Positions 8,890-17,597 of a stretch of 64,000 nt of DNA are shown here, one piece after another. Position 1 is the first letter of the stretch, and every line of letters begins with the position of its first letter. Position numbers and translations under genes: made by a program. Origin of the DNA: Haloferula helveola (GTDB lineage Bacteria > Verrucomicrobiota > Verrucomicrobiia > Verrucomicrobiales > Akkermansiaceae); contig NZ_AP024702.1 of the NCBI RefSeq assembly GCF_037076345.1, positions 1,550,001-1,614,000 on the forward strand, in the 5' to 3' direction. The notes beneath the pieces are model-generated. The model made no database searches and was not told where the DNA came from. It saw only the letters and a program-made list of their open reading frames with translations.

Positions 8890-9651
8890 ATGAGCGATCC
8901 CTTCATCCGCGTCCGCGACCTGCACCAGCGATTCGGCAGCCAGCATGTGCTGCGGGGCATCGACCTCGACGTCCACCGTGGCGAGACGCTGGTGCTGTTA
9001 GGCGGCTCGGGGGCGGGCAAATCGGTTCTGCTGAAGCATCTCCCGGGACTCCTTTGTCCGACCGAAGGCACGGTGCATGTCGAGGACACCGAGATTTCCT
9101 GCATGAACGAACGGGAGCTGACCCCGATCCGCCGCAAGGTCGGAATCATGTTTCAGGGAGGCGCCCTGTTCGACTTCATGAGCGTCGGCGAAAACGTCGC
9201 CTTCCCGCTGCGCGAGGCGGGCGTCCGCGATGAGGCCGAAATCGCCAAGCGGGTTGCCGATGCCCTCGAAATCGTCCGGCTCGCCGGCGAGGAATCGAAA
9301 ATGCCCGCCAGCCTTTCCGGCGGCATGCGCAAACGCGTCGCGCTCGCCCGCGCGGTCGTCGACCGGCCCGCCTGCGTCCTTTACGACGAACCACATGCCG
9401 GACTCGACCCGGTCACGGCGGACACGATCGACCACATGATCAAGCGCCTGCAGCGGGACTACGGGATGACCAACATCGTGATCACCCACGAAATGCGCTC
9501 GGTGTTCCACATCGCGGACCGGATCGCCTTTCTGAAGGACGGACTGATCTACTGGCTCGGCACCCCGAAGGAACTGCGCCAGACGACCGATCCGGAGCTC
9601 CGCGCCTTTGTCGATGGCGACTCGGGCGATCCGTGGGACGAGAGCGCCTGA
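8890..9651 (+). CDS. mlaF: ABC transporter ATP-binding protein, MlaF-like
   Basis: 253 residues with Walker A GGSGAGKS, signature LSGGMRKRVALARA and Walker B VLYDEPHAGLDP, followed by the H-loop in VITHEM. The signature LSGGM-x-KR and the following MCE-domain gene identify the MlaF/Ttg2A class, which powers phospholipid traffic between inner and outer membranes. It starts three bases after dus. The partner permease MlaE is not in this window, although MlaE, MlaF and MlaD usually sit together. Confidence 0.88.
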   Translation: MSDPFIRVRDLHQRFGSQHVLRGIDLDVHRGETLVLLGGSGAGKSVLLKHLPGLLCPTEGTVHVEDTEISCMNERELTPIRRKVGIMFQGGALFDFMSVGENVAFPLREAGVRDEAEIAKRVADALEIVRLAGEESKMPASLSGGMRKRVALARAVVDRPACVLYDEPHAGLDPVTADTIDHMIKRLQRDYGMTNIVITHEMRSVFHIADRIAFLKDGLIYWLGTPKELRQTTDPELRAFVDGDSGDPWDESA

Positions 9652-9691
9652 CCTTGCGTCCGGCCGCCACCCGTCGCATCATCTGCCAGGA

Positions 9692-10690
9692 ATGTCGGAG
9701 TCGAATCCAAAGACCGCGACCCTGGTCGGGCTCTTCATCTTCATCGGCCTCGTGCTGCTGGGCGGGCTCATCGTACTCTTCGGACGCTTCGGCGACCGGT
9801 TCGTCGGGAAGTATTCGCTGACCGTCGTATTCGATGACGCCGCCGGCGTGATCAAGGGGTCAGAAGTTCGGATGGGTGGTGCCCGCATCGGCAAAGTCGG
9901 CGCGACCCCGATGCTCAACGAGAAGGTCAAGGTGGAGGTCCGCCTCGACATCGACGAACGCATCCGGATCCCCGAAGGCTCCGCGTTCCAGATCGCTTCC
10001 GCTTCGATTCTCGGTGACAAGTTGATCGTCATCACACCCCCCGCCGAACCGAGCGGCGAGATGATCGAAGCCGGCAGCCTCATCGTCGGTGGCGGGCCAT
10101 CCGGTCTCGACGCGATCCAGAACAATGCCGAGGCCATGTCGCGTGACGCGCGACTGCTGCTCAGCGAGGCCAAGGACACGATGAAAAGCATCGATGGCGC
10201 CATTGGCGATATCCGCGACGTCACCCAGGAGTTGAAGGTCACGCTCAAATCGGTGAACACCGAAATCCTCTCGCAGGAGAACCTCGACCATATCGGCTCG
10301 ACCCTCGCCAACCTCGACAAAGCAAGCGAAGGACTCGGACCGACCATCGATGACGCCCGTCGCGCGATCGCCAGTGTCGAGAAAGCCGCCGAAGGAGCGA
10401 ACGAGACCTTCGCCGAGGCGACCGCGCGGATCGAGGAACTCGAGCCCGCACTCAAGGATGTGCCCCGAGCGATTGCCTCCCTTTCGCAGGCTGCCGACCA
10501 GGCTGCGGAAACACTGGAGCGGGTCGAAGAGGGAAAGGGCCTGCTCGGCACCCTGGCCTACGACGAGGAGGTGTCCGACGACGCCAAGACCTTCATCCGC
10601 AACCTCAAGCGTGACGGCATTCTCCGCTACCGCGATACCGACGAACCGGAGGACGATCCCCGGACCCGGTTCCGTTCACGGCGGAGGTGA
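9692..10690 (+). CDS. mlaD: MCE/MlaD domain protein
   Basis: Start ATG at 9692 gives a short cytoplasmic tail, one transmembrane helix (about residues 8-28) and then an MCE domain (about 35-115, with VVFDDAAGVIKGSEVRMGG). A long helical region (about 150-300) follows, with regularly spaced Asp/Glu/Ala, and a basic C-terminal tail. MlaD-type proteins form hexameric rings that hand lipids to or from the outer membrane. It follows mlaF by about 40 bases and belongs to the same operon. 332 residues, longer than E. coli MlaD, as is common outside Proteobacteria. Confidence 0.88.
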   Translation: MSESNPKTATLVGLFIFIGLVLLGGLIVLFGRFGDRFVGKYSLTVVFDDAAGVIKGSEVRMGGARIGKVGATPMLNEKVKVEVRLDIDERIRIPEGSAFQIASASILGDKLIVITPPAEPSGEMIEAGSLIVGGGPSGLDAIQNNAEAMSRDARLLLSEAKDTMKSIDGAIGDIRDVTQELKVTLKSVNTEILSQENLDHIGSTLANLDKASEGLGPTIDDARRAIASVEKAAEGANETFAEATARIEELEPALKDVPRAIASLSQAADQAAETLERVEEGKGLLGTLAYDEEVSDDAKTFIRNLKRDGILRYRDTDEPEDDPRTRFRSRRR

Positions 10691-10906
10691 TCAGGTTCGG
10701 TTTCGTCAAATCCACACCGTAGAGAAGTCCGCGCACTCCGCGCCTCGCCTTCCGGAGCACTCGAGACTTCACCCACGCGACCCGGAGATGGCCGGGAACG
10801 CTCCGGATCCGACACCAGCGGTCCACCCGCCGATCAAAGGTCTGCCGCAGGTGGCATTCGGCCTCGACTTCCCACAAGTCAGCGCCATCGGCATGGAAAT
10901 CCGCTC

Positions 10907-11149
10907 TCACCCAAGCTTCTTGTGACTTCCGTCACACAGCGGCGGGTTGCCGGTCTTCTTGCACATGCACCACCAGACGGTCGTCTTCTCGGCGACCTCG
11001 AACTTCACCGGCTGCAAGCCGGTCCCCTTGTGGCTGCCGTCGCAGTACGGCTGACTCGAGGATCTGCCGCAGGAGCACCAGAAATAGGTGCCGGGTTCGA
11101 CTTCCAGCCCAAGCGGTTTGGTATCGCAGACAATCGGTTCCTCAGCCAT
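10907..11149 (-). CDS. Small protein with two CDGSH iron-sulfur motifs
   Basis: 80 residues holding two copies of the C-x-C-x2-(S/T)-x3-P-x-C-D-G-x-(S/A/T)-H pattern: CSCGRSSSQPYCDGSH near residues 25-40 and CMCKKTGNPPLCDGSH near 61-76. Each copy should hold one [2Fe-2S] cluster with 3-Cys/1-His ligation, as in the tandem CDGSH (mitoNEET-like) proteins. Role probably electron or cluster transfer. The cysteines and histidines are all present. Monocistronic by its surroundings. Confidence 0.93.
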   Translation of the reverse strand: MAEEPIVCDTKPLGLEVEPGTYFWCSCGRSSSQPYCDGSHKGTGLQPVKFEVAEKTTVWWCMCKKTGNPPLCDGSHKKLG

Positions 11150-11216
11150 AGCGGCGAGACTAACGGAACCAGCCGCTCACTGGCGAGCGCGCAATTGGAA
11201 GCGAGCGGAACGCGCC

Positions 11217-11435
11217 CTACTCGGCCACCGCGACCTCGGGGGCAACTTCACCCTCCAGAGAGATCAGCGGCTCGAGCTCCTCGGCCTCCGGAGTCGCCTC
11301 GGCCGACAGCGGGAGCGATCCTTTTCCAAGCTGCGGATAGTTCTCCTGAGGAACCTCGCGCACATAAGTCACCCCCAACCACGTGGCCAAAAGGGCTGCC
11401 GAACCGGTCACAAAAAGCCGAACTTTCATCATCAC
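11217..11435 (-). CDS. Small single-pass membrane protein, unknown
   Basis: 72 residues beginning with three consecutive ATG codons. A hydrophobic segment spans about residues 7-24 and is followed by a soluble tail rich in Glu, Pro and Ala with no Cys or His. The composition is that of a coding sequence rather than a shadow frame, but there is no recognisable domain and no strong ribosome-binding site, so this is a tentative call. Confidence 0.45.
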   Translation of the reverse strand: MMMKVRLFVTGSAALLATWLGVTYVREVPQENYPQLGKGSLPLSAEATPEAEELEPLISLEGEVAPEVAVAE

Positions 11436-11536
11436 TTTCGGCGGTCACTCCGGACAGCCGTTAGGCGGGACGGCCGGACCATCGCCCGACTCCTTCGGCA
11501 TTGTAAAGCACTTTCCGGGCCAATCACCGCCACCCT

Positions 11537-12967
11537 CTACTGGGCCAGCACCACCGGTCCGCTCAGATTTCCGAACCGATCGACCGCGCTCGCGGAAACC
11601 GCCGCAGGCAATCCGCGCTCCCCGACCGGAATCATCGCATCCGTCCTCCCGGAAGGCAGCACCTCGATCATGTGCCACTTGCTCCCCCAGCGTCCCATCA
11701 GTGCCAACTGGTGGGTATTCGCGTCCCCGCGACGCCACCCGACCCGCAGTTGTCCGTCCTCTCCCCGTGCCTCGACCCGCGGCAGCGCGACCGGCCGCTT
11801 GCCCAGCCACGGCATCGGTGGGACCAAGGCGGGCTCGGAATAGGCGCCCTTCTCCAGCATTCCGCAGACCCCGCCGCGGTTCTGCATCAGCCCCTTCACG
11901 CTCCAGTGGATGTGCCCGACGTAGTTCCGGCCGATCGAGCGGCTCAGACCGACCTGCTTGATGATTTCGCCCGCCGGTCGACCCGGATCTTCCGAGCTGC
12001 CGATGCGCGAGGTCGCGATGCCCGGCCAGACCGGACGGCTGCCCTGCTGCCGCCACCAGTCGAGGAGCGCCGAAAAACTCTGCTTACGGGGTTGGTCGCG
12101 CCAGTAGAGCTGCGGCGCAAGGTAGTCGACCCAGCCGTTGGCCAGCCACTTCCGGGCGTCGGCCCCGAGCTGTTCGTAAGCATCCAGTCCCGCCTCGATC
12201 CCGCTCGGCACCCCAGGGCGCCAGATTCCGAAGGGCGAAATCCCGACACGCACCCACGGCTTCGCTGCCTTCGTTTGCGAATAAAAGTCCTTCACGAAGC
12301 CATCGACGATGGCCCGCCGCTGCGCCGGATCGCGACCGTCGGGAAACTCCCGTCCACCCTCCGGGTAGGGATAGAAATAGTCGTCGAGATGCACGCCATC
12401 GACGTCGTAGCGCCGCACCACATCGAGGATCGCACCGAGCGCCCGCTGCCGCGTCTCGCCGGCCGCAGGATCACACCACACCAGATTGCCGTAGCGTTTG
12501 GTGATCTGCGGCGAAACCTTCGTCACGTGGGTCCGGCTCACCGGGTGACTGGCATTCGAAAGCGCGCGGAAGGGGTTGAACCAAGCGTGGACCTCGATGC
12601 CCCGCTTGTGTGCTTCGTCGATGCAGAACTTCAGCGGGTCATAGCCCGGCGACTTGCCCGGCGTGCCGGTCAGCCAGTGGCTCCACGGCTCCTTCGACGA
12701 CGAATAGACCGCATCGCAATGGGGCCGCACCTGGAACATCACCGCGTTCATGTTGAGCGACGCCATCCGGTCGAGGATCGCGATCATCTCCGCGCGCTGC
12801 GACGACGCGCTCAGGCCTTTCGTGCTCGGCCAATCGATATTGTGCACCACCGCCACCCATGCCCCGCGGAACTCCCGCGCCGGCATCGGAGGCTTCTCAC
12901 CCGAAGGCCGATACGATTGCCCGAACGCGGCCGAAACGAGGGCGAGGAAAAGCAGCACCAATCGCAT
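11537..12967 (-). CDS. Glycosyl-hydrolase-like family 10 (GHL10/DUF187) protein
   Basis: A signal peptide follows the ATG at 12967 (LVLLFLALVSAAFGQ). The body starts with the hallmark REFRGAWVAVVHNIDWPS and continues with NAVMFQVRPHCDAVY, GIEVHAWFNPFRA and VDGVHLDDYFYPYP, all characteristic of the GHL10 TIM-barrel family. A C-terminal Ig-like stretch of about 80 residues carries the fibronectin-like tail. GHL10 proteins are exported and thought to act on glycans or peptidoglycan. 476 residues, normal length. Confidence 0.9.
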   Translation of the reverse strand: MRLVLLFLALVSAAFGQSYRPSGEKPPMPAREFRGAWVAVVHNIDWPSTKGLSASSQRAEMIAILDRMASLNMNAVMFQVRPHCDAVYSSSKEPWSHWLTGTPGKSPGYDPLKFCIDEAHKRGIEVHAWFNPFRALSNASHPVSRTHVTKVSPQITKRYGNLVWCDPAAGETRQRALGAILDVVRRYDVDGVHLDDYFYPYPEGGREFPDGRDPAQRRAIVDGFVKDFYSQTKAAKPWVRVGISPFGIWRPGVPSGIEAGLDAYEQLGADARKWLANGWVDYLAPQLYWRDQPRKQSFSALLDWWRQQGSRPVWPGIATSRIGSSEDPGRPAGEIIKQVGLSRSIGRNYVGHIHWSVKGLMQNRGGVCGMLEKGAYSEPALVPPMPWLGKRPVALPRVEARGEDGQLRVGWRRGDANTHQLALMGRWGSKWHMIEVLPSGRTDAMIPVGERGLPAAVSASAVDRFGNLSGPVVLAQ

Positions 12968-13014
12968 ATCCCTCCCTGCCCCCAAAATGCCTCCGGCGCA
13001 AGTGGGGAGACCAT

Positions 13015-13136
13015 GGAGCGCCGATTATGAAATCGGCTGCGGAGCCCAGGGCAGTAATGGCGCGCGAGCCGAACAAAACCCATCCACGAGCAACGTCCGG
13101 ACGTTGCGCGGATGCCGATTTCATAATCGGCGCTCC
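13015..13136. repeat. Paired REP-like inverted repeat with inner palindrome
   Basis: A perfect 23-base inverted repeat: arms at 13015-13037 and 13114-13136. Each arm is itself a small hairpin (GCCGATT, loop ATGA, AATCGGC). Between them lies a perfect 16-base palindrome, CAACGTCCGGACGTTG, at 13091-13106. The layout (two inverted hairpins with a spacer) is that of a BIME-type REP pair. A related single copy lies at 43091-43122. Confidence 0.85.
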
Positions 13137-13148
13137 AACCGGACCCGT

Positions 13149-14579
13149 TCAGTGACCGTGATCTCCAACCGGGATGACCTCTGCGGTCAGGGTCATCTCC
13201 TCCCCATCCTTCCCGCCAATCCTCATGGGCCGCCCGCTGAAGAGCGTGACCGCGGAATTTAATGCGGCCGAGTCGTCCGGCAAACGCACCCGGAAGTTCG
13301 CATCGACGACCACCTCATTCGATCCGATGTTAGGTGCGACCTCGAGCAACTTTTCCTCCTTGCCTCCCGAATACCGGGCAAGGGTCGATTTCTCCCCGGA
13401 TCTGACCGCCAGCGAAGCGAGCCAGCCTTCCAACTCAAAGGTCAGCTCCGCAAGTTTCGGACCTCCACAGGTGTCCTGCGGTGCTATCTGCTCCACCAGA
13501 TCAAGATTAACCGGATCATTGACGACGACGAGCACTGCCGACCTCGGATCGAAGCCCGCGACTGCCAGAGGCATCTCGAATTTTACTCCGTTGCTCTTCA
13601 GCGCGGGTGAGGCGTCGATCAAGCCGACCGGAATCAACTTCCTCAACTCCTCCGGAATCACCAACGGTCGCAACTCCCCATCCGGCATGCCGATGCGGAG
13701 GAGGAAATCCGGAGGCACCGCAAAGACCCGAACCGAAAGATTTTTCCCAACCTTGTAGCCGTTGAGGTCCCACTTGTGCACCCGATCCAACGGAGTCACT
13801 CCTTGATCCCCCTCCACCAATCGCACCTCATCCAGTGGAACACCCCAAGCCATGACCACCCCAAAGGTGACGCCCGCTTCATGGTATAAACCGTCCTCGG
13901 TCCAGCGGGCAAAGCGACGCCGCTCTCCGCGCTTCACCGTAACCGCCGCATTGATCGAATACGAGTTCTCTTCATCCCCGACATCAAGGGCCATCGCCAC
14001 ATCGCCCCAATCCATATCCCACGAAAGGCTCGGTCGGACTTCGATTGCCATCCCGGGCGCCTTCGCCGTCGCCGTCTCGCCTGAACGACACGTAATCGAG
14101 AGAATCTTCGGCTTCTGGTCACCACTCCGGACATCAATCGCCAAATTCAGGTTGCGGGCGAGTTCCTCAATCCCAACCACCTGCTCCACAAACGACTGCT
14201 GCAGCGGATCGCCCCGTACGATGACCATCTCCGAAGTCGCGTTCCAAACCACAAAGCCCCCCTCGAATCCCCGGGTCTCGATTTTCTTTTTCGGCGGTGA
14301 GGGCGTGAATGGGTCCTCCACCGGCGCGAACGGATCGTCGATGAAATCACCCGGATCCCAAATGCTCTCAACCCAGACTTCGATCGCTTCCGAAAGGTCC
14401 CACAGTTCGTCGCCCTTCTTGAAAAAGACCGACTCCCCCGGCGGTTTCTCGAGACGCGTCACCCGAAAGTTGTTCACTCCACCATCAACAACCCGATCCA
14501 CAGGCACCCGCCACGCTACCGTTTCGTCGGCGGACGCCGACACACCGAGCGCGAAAAGCAGAACCAACACCTTCTTCAC
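13149..14579 (-). CDS. Secreted hypothetical protein
   Basis: 476 residues with a clean signal peptide (MKKVLVLLFALGVSASA). The mature part is beta-rich and acidic, with a Pro-rich linker near residues 88-100 (DPFAPVEDPFTPSPPKKK) and a stretch near 105-135 that resembles the small domains of secretin-type or envelope proteins, though I cannot assign it. A single cysteine pair might be present (CRSG and DTCGG). No catalytic motif. It is minus-strand, between two inverted repeats, and not obviously in an operon. Confidence 0.75.
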   Translation of the reverse strand: MKKVLVLLFALGVSASADETVAWRVPVDRVVDGGVNNFRVTRLEKPPGESVFFKKGDELWDLSEAIEVWVESIWDPGDFIDDPFAPVEDPFTPSPPKKKIETRGFEGGFVVWNATSEMVIVRGDPLQQSFVEQVVGIEELARNLNLAIDVRSGDQKPKILSITCRSGETATAKAPGMAIEVRPSLSWDMDWGDVAMALDVGDEENSYSINAAVTVKRGERRRFARWTEDGLYHEAGVTFGVVMAWGVPLDEVRLVEGDQGVTPLDRVHKWDLNGYKVGKNLSVRVFAVPPDFLLRIGMPDGELRPLVIPEELRKLIPVGLIDASPALKSNGVKFEMPLAVAGFDPRSAVLVVVNDPVNLDLVEQIAPQDTCGGPKLAELTFELEGWLASLAVRSGEKSTLARYSGGKEEKLLEVAPNIGSNEVVVDANFRVRLPDDSAALNSAVTLFSGRPMRIGGKDGEEMTLTAEVIPVGDHGH

Positions 14580-14649
14580 CCGACTACCTTGCTCGACCTG
14601 CGAGTGACCGGCAAGCTTGCGCGAAAGGTAGAAACAAGCCCCATCGGAA

Positions 14650-14716
14650 GGACCGCGCGGCGCTGCCGCGCATCCACGGGACCGGCCTCACAGGGCGCGG
14701 CAGCGCCGCGCGGTCC
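14650..14716. repeat. Perfect 22-base inverted repeat, GC-rich
   Basis: Arms at 14650-14671 and 14695-14716 are perfect reverse complements (GGACCGCGCGGCGCTGCCGC and its complement), separated by 23 bases. It fills much of the gap between the aminopeptidase stop and the start of the secreted hypothetical gene. There is no T-tract, so it is a repeat element rather than a classical terminator. Confidence 0.85.
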
Positions 14717-14751
14717 GACCTCACCTGCGCAAGTTCCCGACCGCGGGCCGG

Positions 14752-15852
14752 CTAGGGATTCAGCTTCGCCAGCGCCTTCGGCAGGAACACGCCGTCCTTG
14801 CGGACGAGTTTCCCGTCGAAGCGGATCTCTCCGCCGCCGTAGTCCTTGCGCTGGATACACACCATGTCCCAGTGGACCTGCGAGCGGTTGCCGTTGTCGG
14901 CCTCCTCGTACGCCTGGCCCGGGGTGAAGTGGAACGAGCCGCCGATCTTCTCGTCGAACAGGATGTCACGCATCGGATGGTGGATCTCGTTGTTGTAGCC
15001 GAGCGCGAACTCGCCGATGTAGCGGGCGCCCTTGTCGCTATCGAGGATCTTGTTGATCTCCCGGTTCTTGCCCGGCGACTCGGCCTTGACGATCTTGCCC
15101 TTCTCGAAAGTGAGCTTCACCGAGTCGAACGGGATGCCTTGGTAAATGGTCGGCGCATTGTAGCTGAGCACGCCCTCGACGCTGTCCTTGACCGGCGACG
15201 TGAAGACCTCTCCGTCCGGGATGTTGCAGTTGCCCGCGCTGGCGACCGCAGGAATGTCCTTGATCGAAAAGCGCAGGTCGGTGCCCGGGCCCTTGATTTC
15301 GACCAGGTCGGTTTTGTCCATCAGGCGCTTCAGAGCGTTGGCAGCCGGAACCAACGACTTGTAGTTTACCAGGCAGACGCGGAAGTAGAAATCCTCGAAG
15401 GCCTCGGTGCTCATGCCGGCCTGCTGGGCCATCGACGGCGTCGGCCAGCGCAGCACGCACCACTTGGTCTTCTTCACCCGGCGGTCGAGTACCGGCCGCA
15501 GGTGCTTCATCGCGAGTTTCATGCTGGCCGCGGGCACATCGCTGCTCTCGGCAATGTTGTGGCTGCCCCGAACCGCAATATAGGCATCCACATCCTTCAT
15601 CTCGGCCATCAGGTGCTTCGAGACGAGCTTGTATTGGTCGTCGCTGGCGCCGTACAGCATTTCGCGGGTCAGCCGCGACTGGTTCACCCGGAGGAGCGGC
15701 ACGCCGCCTTTCTTCCGCGCGGCCCGGATCAGCGCGATGCCGATCGAATCCGGCACGTCATAGAGGTCGATGAGGATCTTCTCGCCCCGCTTCAGGGACG
15801 TCGAATATCCCACCAGTTGCTTCGCCAGCTCGTCGACACGCGGATCATGCAT
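14752..15852 (-). CDS. M29-family aminopeptidase
   Basis: 366 residues from the ATG at 15852, which is the last sensible start before the inverted repeat. Family features include [22 protein letters not shown] at the N-terminus, the acidic motif [13 protein letters not shown] in the middle, [11 protein letters not shown], then the C-terminal metal-site stretch GEFALGYN, the His motif [21 protein letters not shown] and HWDMV. These are the hallmarks of the AmpS/PepS thermophilic metalloaminopeptidase family, which binds two divalent metals. Cytoplasmic peptide turnover is the expected role. It diverges from purN. Confidence 0.9.
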   Translation of the reverse strand: MHDPRVDELAKQLVGYSTSLKRGEKILIDLYDVPDSIGIALIRAARKKGGVPLLRVNQSRLTREMLYGASDDQYKLVSKHLMAEMKDVDAYIAVRGSHNIAESSDVPAASMKLAMKHLRPVLDRRVKKTKWCVLRWPTPSMAQQAGMSTEAFEDFYFRVCLVNYKSLVPAANALKRLMDKTDLVEIKGPGTDLRFSIKDIPAVASAGNCNIPDGEVFTSPVKDSVEGVLSYNAPTIYQGIPFDSVKLTFEKGKIVKAESPGKNREINKILDSDKGARYIGEFALGYNNEIHHPMRDILFDEKIGGSFHFTPGQAYEEADNGNRSQVHWDMVCIQRKDYGGGEIRFDGKLVRKDGVFLPKALAKLNP

Positions 15853-15983
15853 GGGCCGAAGCTGAAACTTGAAACTCCAAACTTCAAATCCGAATGCTTC
15901 GCTCAGGGCTACCACGGCAAATTCGGATCCCTTCGTGAAATTGAAGTTTGGAGTTTGAGGTTTGAGGTTTCAGGCTCCGGCCC
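15853..15983. repeat. Long imperfect inverted repeat filling the divergent gap
   Basis: The whole 131-base gap between the aminopeptidase start and the purN start is one imperfect inverted repeat. Left arm (15853-about 15894) begins GGGCCGAAGCTGAAAC and contains AAACTCCAAACTTCAA; right arm (about 15921-15983) contains TTGAAGTTTGGAGTTTGAGG and ends CTCCGGCCC. The right arm carries small tandem repeats of TTTGAGG. Any promoters for the two genes must lie inside it. Confidence 0.85.
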
Positions 15984-16559
15984 ATGCGACTCGGCATCCT
16001 CGGCTCCGGTTCCGGCTCCAACATGCAGGCGATCCTCGACGCGATCGATGCCGGCCATCTCGACGCCGAGATCGCACTCGTGCTGTCCGACAATCCGGAC
16101 GCCTACATTCTCGAACGGGCAAAGAACCGGGCCATCGCCACCGGACTGATCGACTGCCGGGGTTTCCGCAGCAAGTTTCCCGACGAGGCCCAGGCCGAAA
16201 CGGCCGCCGCACTTCGCGAAGCAGGCGTCGACCTCGTCTGCCTGGCAGGCTTCATGCGACTGGTGAAGCAACCGCTACTCGACGCGTTTCCCGGCCGAAT
16301 CCTGAACATCCACCCTTCTTTGCTCCCGGCATTTCCCGGGCTCGAGGCGTGGAAACAGGCCTTGGAGGCAGGCGTCCCTGAGACCGGATGCACGGTGCAC
16401 CAAGTCGATGCCGGCATGGACACCGGACCCACCATCCTGCGGGCCAAGGTGCCGGTCCAACCCGGCGATACTCCCGAATCGCTCCATGCCCGGATCCAGG
16501 AACAAGAACACCGGCTCTACCCCGAGGCGATCCGGATCTTCGCCGCAGGCATCAACTGA
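15984..16559 (+). CDS. purN: Phosphoribosylglycinamide formyltransferase (PurN)
   Basis: Transfers a formyl group from 10-formyl-THF to glycinamide ribonucleotide in purine synthesis. 191 residues, normal length. Visible motifs: GSGSNMQAI at the N-terminus (phosphate-binding loop), LAGFMRL, then the catalytic NIHPSLLPAFPG (Asn-x-His) and GCTVHQVDAGMDTGP with the conserved Asp. The start ATG at 15984 immediately follows the right arm of the inverted repeat. Confidence 0.96.
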   Translation: MRLGILGSGSGSNMQAILDAIDAGHLDAEIALVLSDNPDAYILERAKNRAIATGLIDCRGFRSKFPDEAQAETAAALREAGVDLVCLAGFMRLVKQPLLDAFPGRILNIHPSLLPAFPGLEAWKQALEAGVPETGCTVHQVDAGMDTGPTILRAKVPVQPGDTPESLHARIQEQEHRLYPEAIRIFAAGIN

Positions 16560-16566
16560 ACCGGGC

Positions 16567-17436
16567 TCAGCGACGGCGGCGGAACAACAGCGCGCCACCG
16601 GCGAGCAGCAGTACCAGCGAGGAGGGCTCGGGAATCGGCGTCAAAAACGGATTCACCGGCGGCGAGTCGACTTTGGCAAGGGACACCTGCTCCGGTCCCG
16701 CAGACGGATCGAATCCCGGAGCATCACCGTAGCTGCCGAACTCGGTGTAGATGTAGACCTGTGAGTCGAGAGCGAAGCCGTCGAAGAACACCTTCGGAAC
16801 GATCACGAACAGGTCCATCTGACCGCTTCCGGAGTAGAGCGAGTAGTCGAGCAGGACATGGTTGTCCTGACCCGTTTCGTTCATCGCATACACGTTGACG
16901 CCGAGCTGGCTGTCGACCCCGGCGAAATCCTGCGGGAGCGGCGATGGCGCTGTCGGACCGCCGACATAGATCCGGAAGTCATCGAGCGAGATGAACTTGT
17001 CGGTGGCATTGCCAGCCTCGTTGGTATCGATCGCGAACACGTAGGCCAAGCCGGTCGAATCCGCGACCAGGTCTCCAACGGTGATTTCGGGGAAGAAGCC
17101 GTTCGCGGCCTTCGAGTCCATCACGCCGTCCCGGTTGTAGCCGCTTTCGGCTCCGGAGTTGCTGTCGACCGTGTAAAGGTCCCGGAAGCCCCCGGATCCC
17201 GACTTGCTGTCGTCGGAGCTGATCGGACGGCGGAAAATCGCGTTGTTGATCGTCCCTGCGACGTAGGTCGTCGACTGCACGGTCACCGTCGACTGGCCGA
17301 TCCCGTTGACGGTCGTGTTGGTGAAATTCAGCACCGCCGAATCGGCCCGGCCGGATACGAACCCACTGACCACGACCAAGGCCATTGCCAGCGCCCTACC
17401 TCGGGCGGTCGAAATGCTTACGGAATCTAACATCAT
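16567..17436 (-). CDS. PEP-CTERM sorting domain protein
   Basis: The C-terminus has the complete exosortase signal: a PEPSS motif, a hydrophobic helix (LVLLLAGGALLF) and a basic cluster RRRR. The N-terminus after the ATG at 17436 has a signal peptide ending near GFVSGRADS. The mature part is Ser/Thr/Gly/Asp-rich and beta-predicted, as in secreted matrix or extracellular proteins sorted by an exosortase. The substrate role is unknown. Exosortase itself is not in this window. Confidence 0.88.
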   Translation of the reverse strand: MMLDSVSISTARGRALAMALVVVSGFVSGRADSAVLNFTNTTVNGIGQSTVTVQSTTYVAGTINNAIFRRPISSDDSKSGSGGFRDLYTVDSNSGAESGYNRDGVMDSKAANGFFPEITVGDLVADSTGLAYVFAIDTNEAGNATDKFISLDDFRIYVGGPTAPSPLPQDFAGVDSQLGVNVYAMNETGQDNHVLLDYSLYSGSGQMDLFVIVPKVFFDGFALDSQVYIYTEFGSYGDAPGFDPSAGPEQVSLAKVDSPPVNPFLTPIPEPSSLVLLLAGGALLFRRRR

Positions 17437-17597
17437 TACGGGCGGGAGAGAAATCAGCCGCGAGCGGCTGACACGGAGCTGCATAGCAGATGCCAAAGTT
17501 TAGGGAATTTAATAATCGTGACATCTTTATGACGGCGGCGTTGGGCCTTTCCGTTCTTGGCAAAATGCAATCCAGTCCGGATGAATGGGCATCGCCC

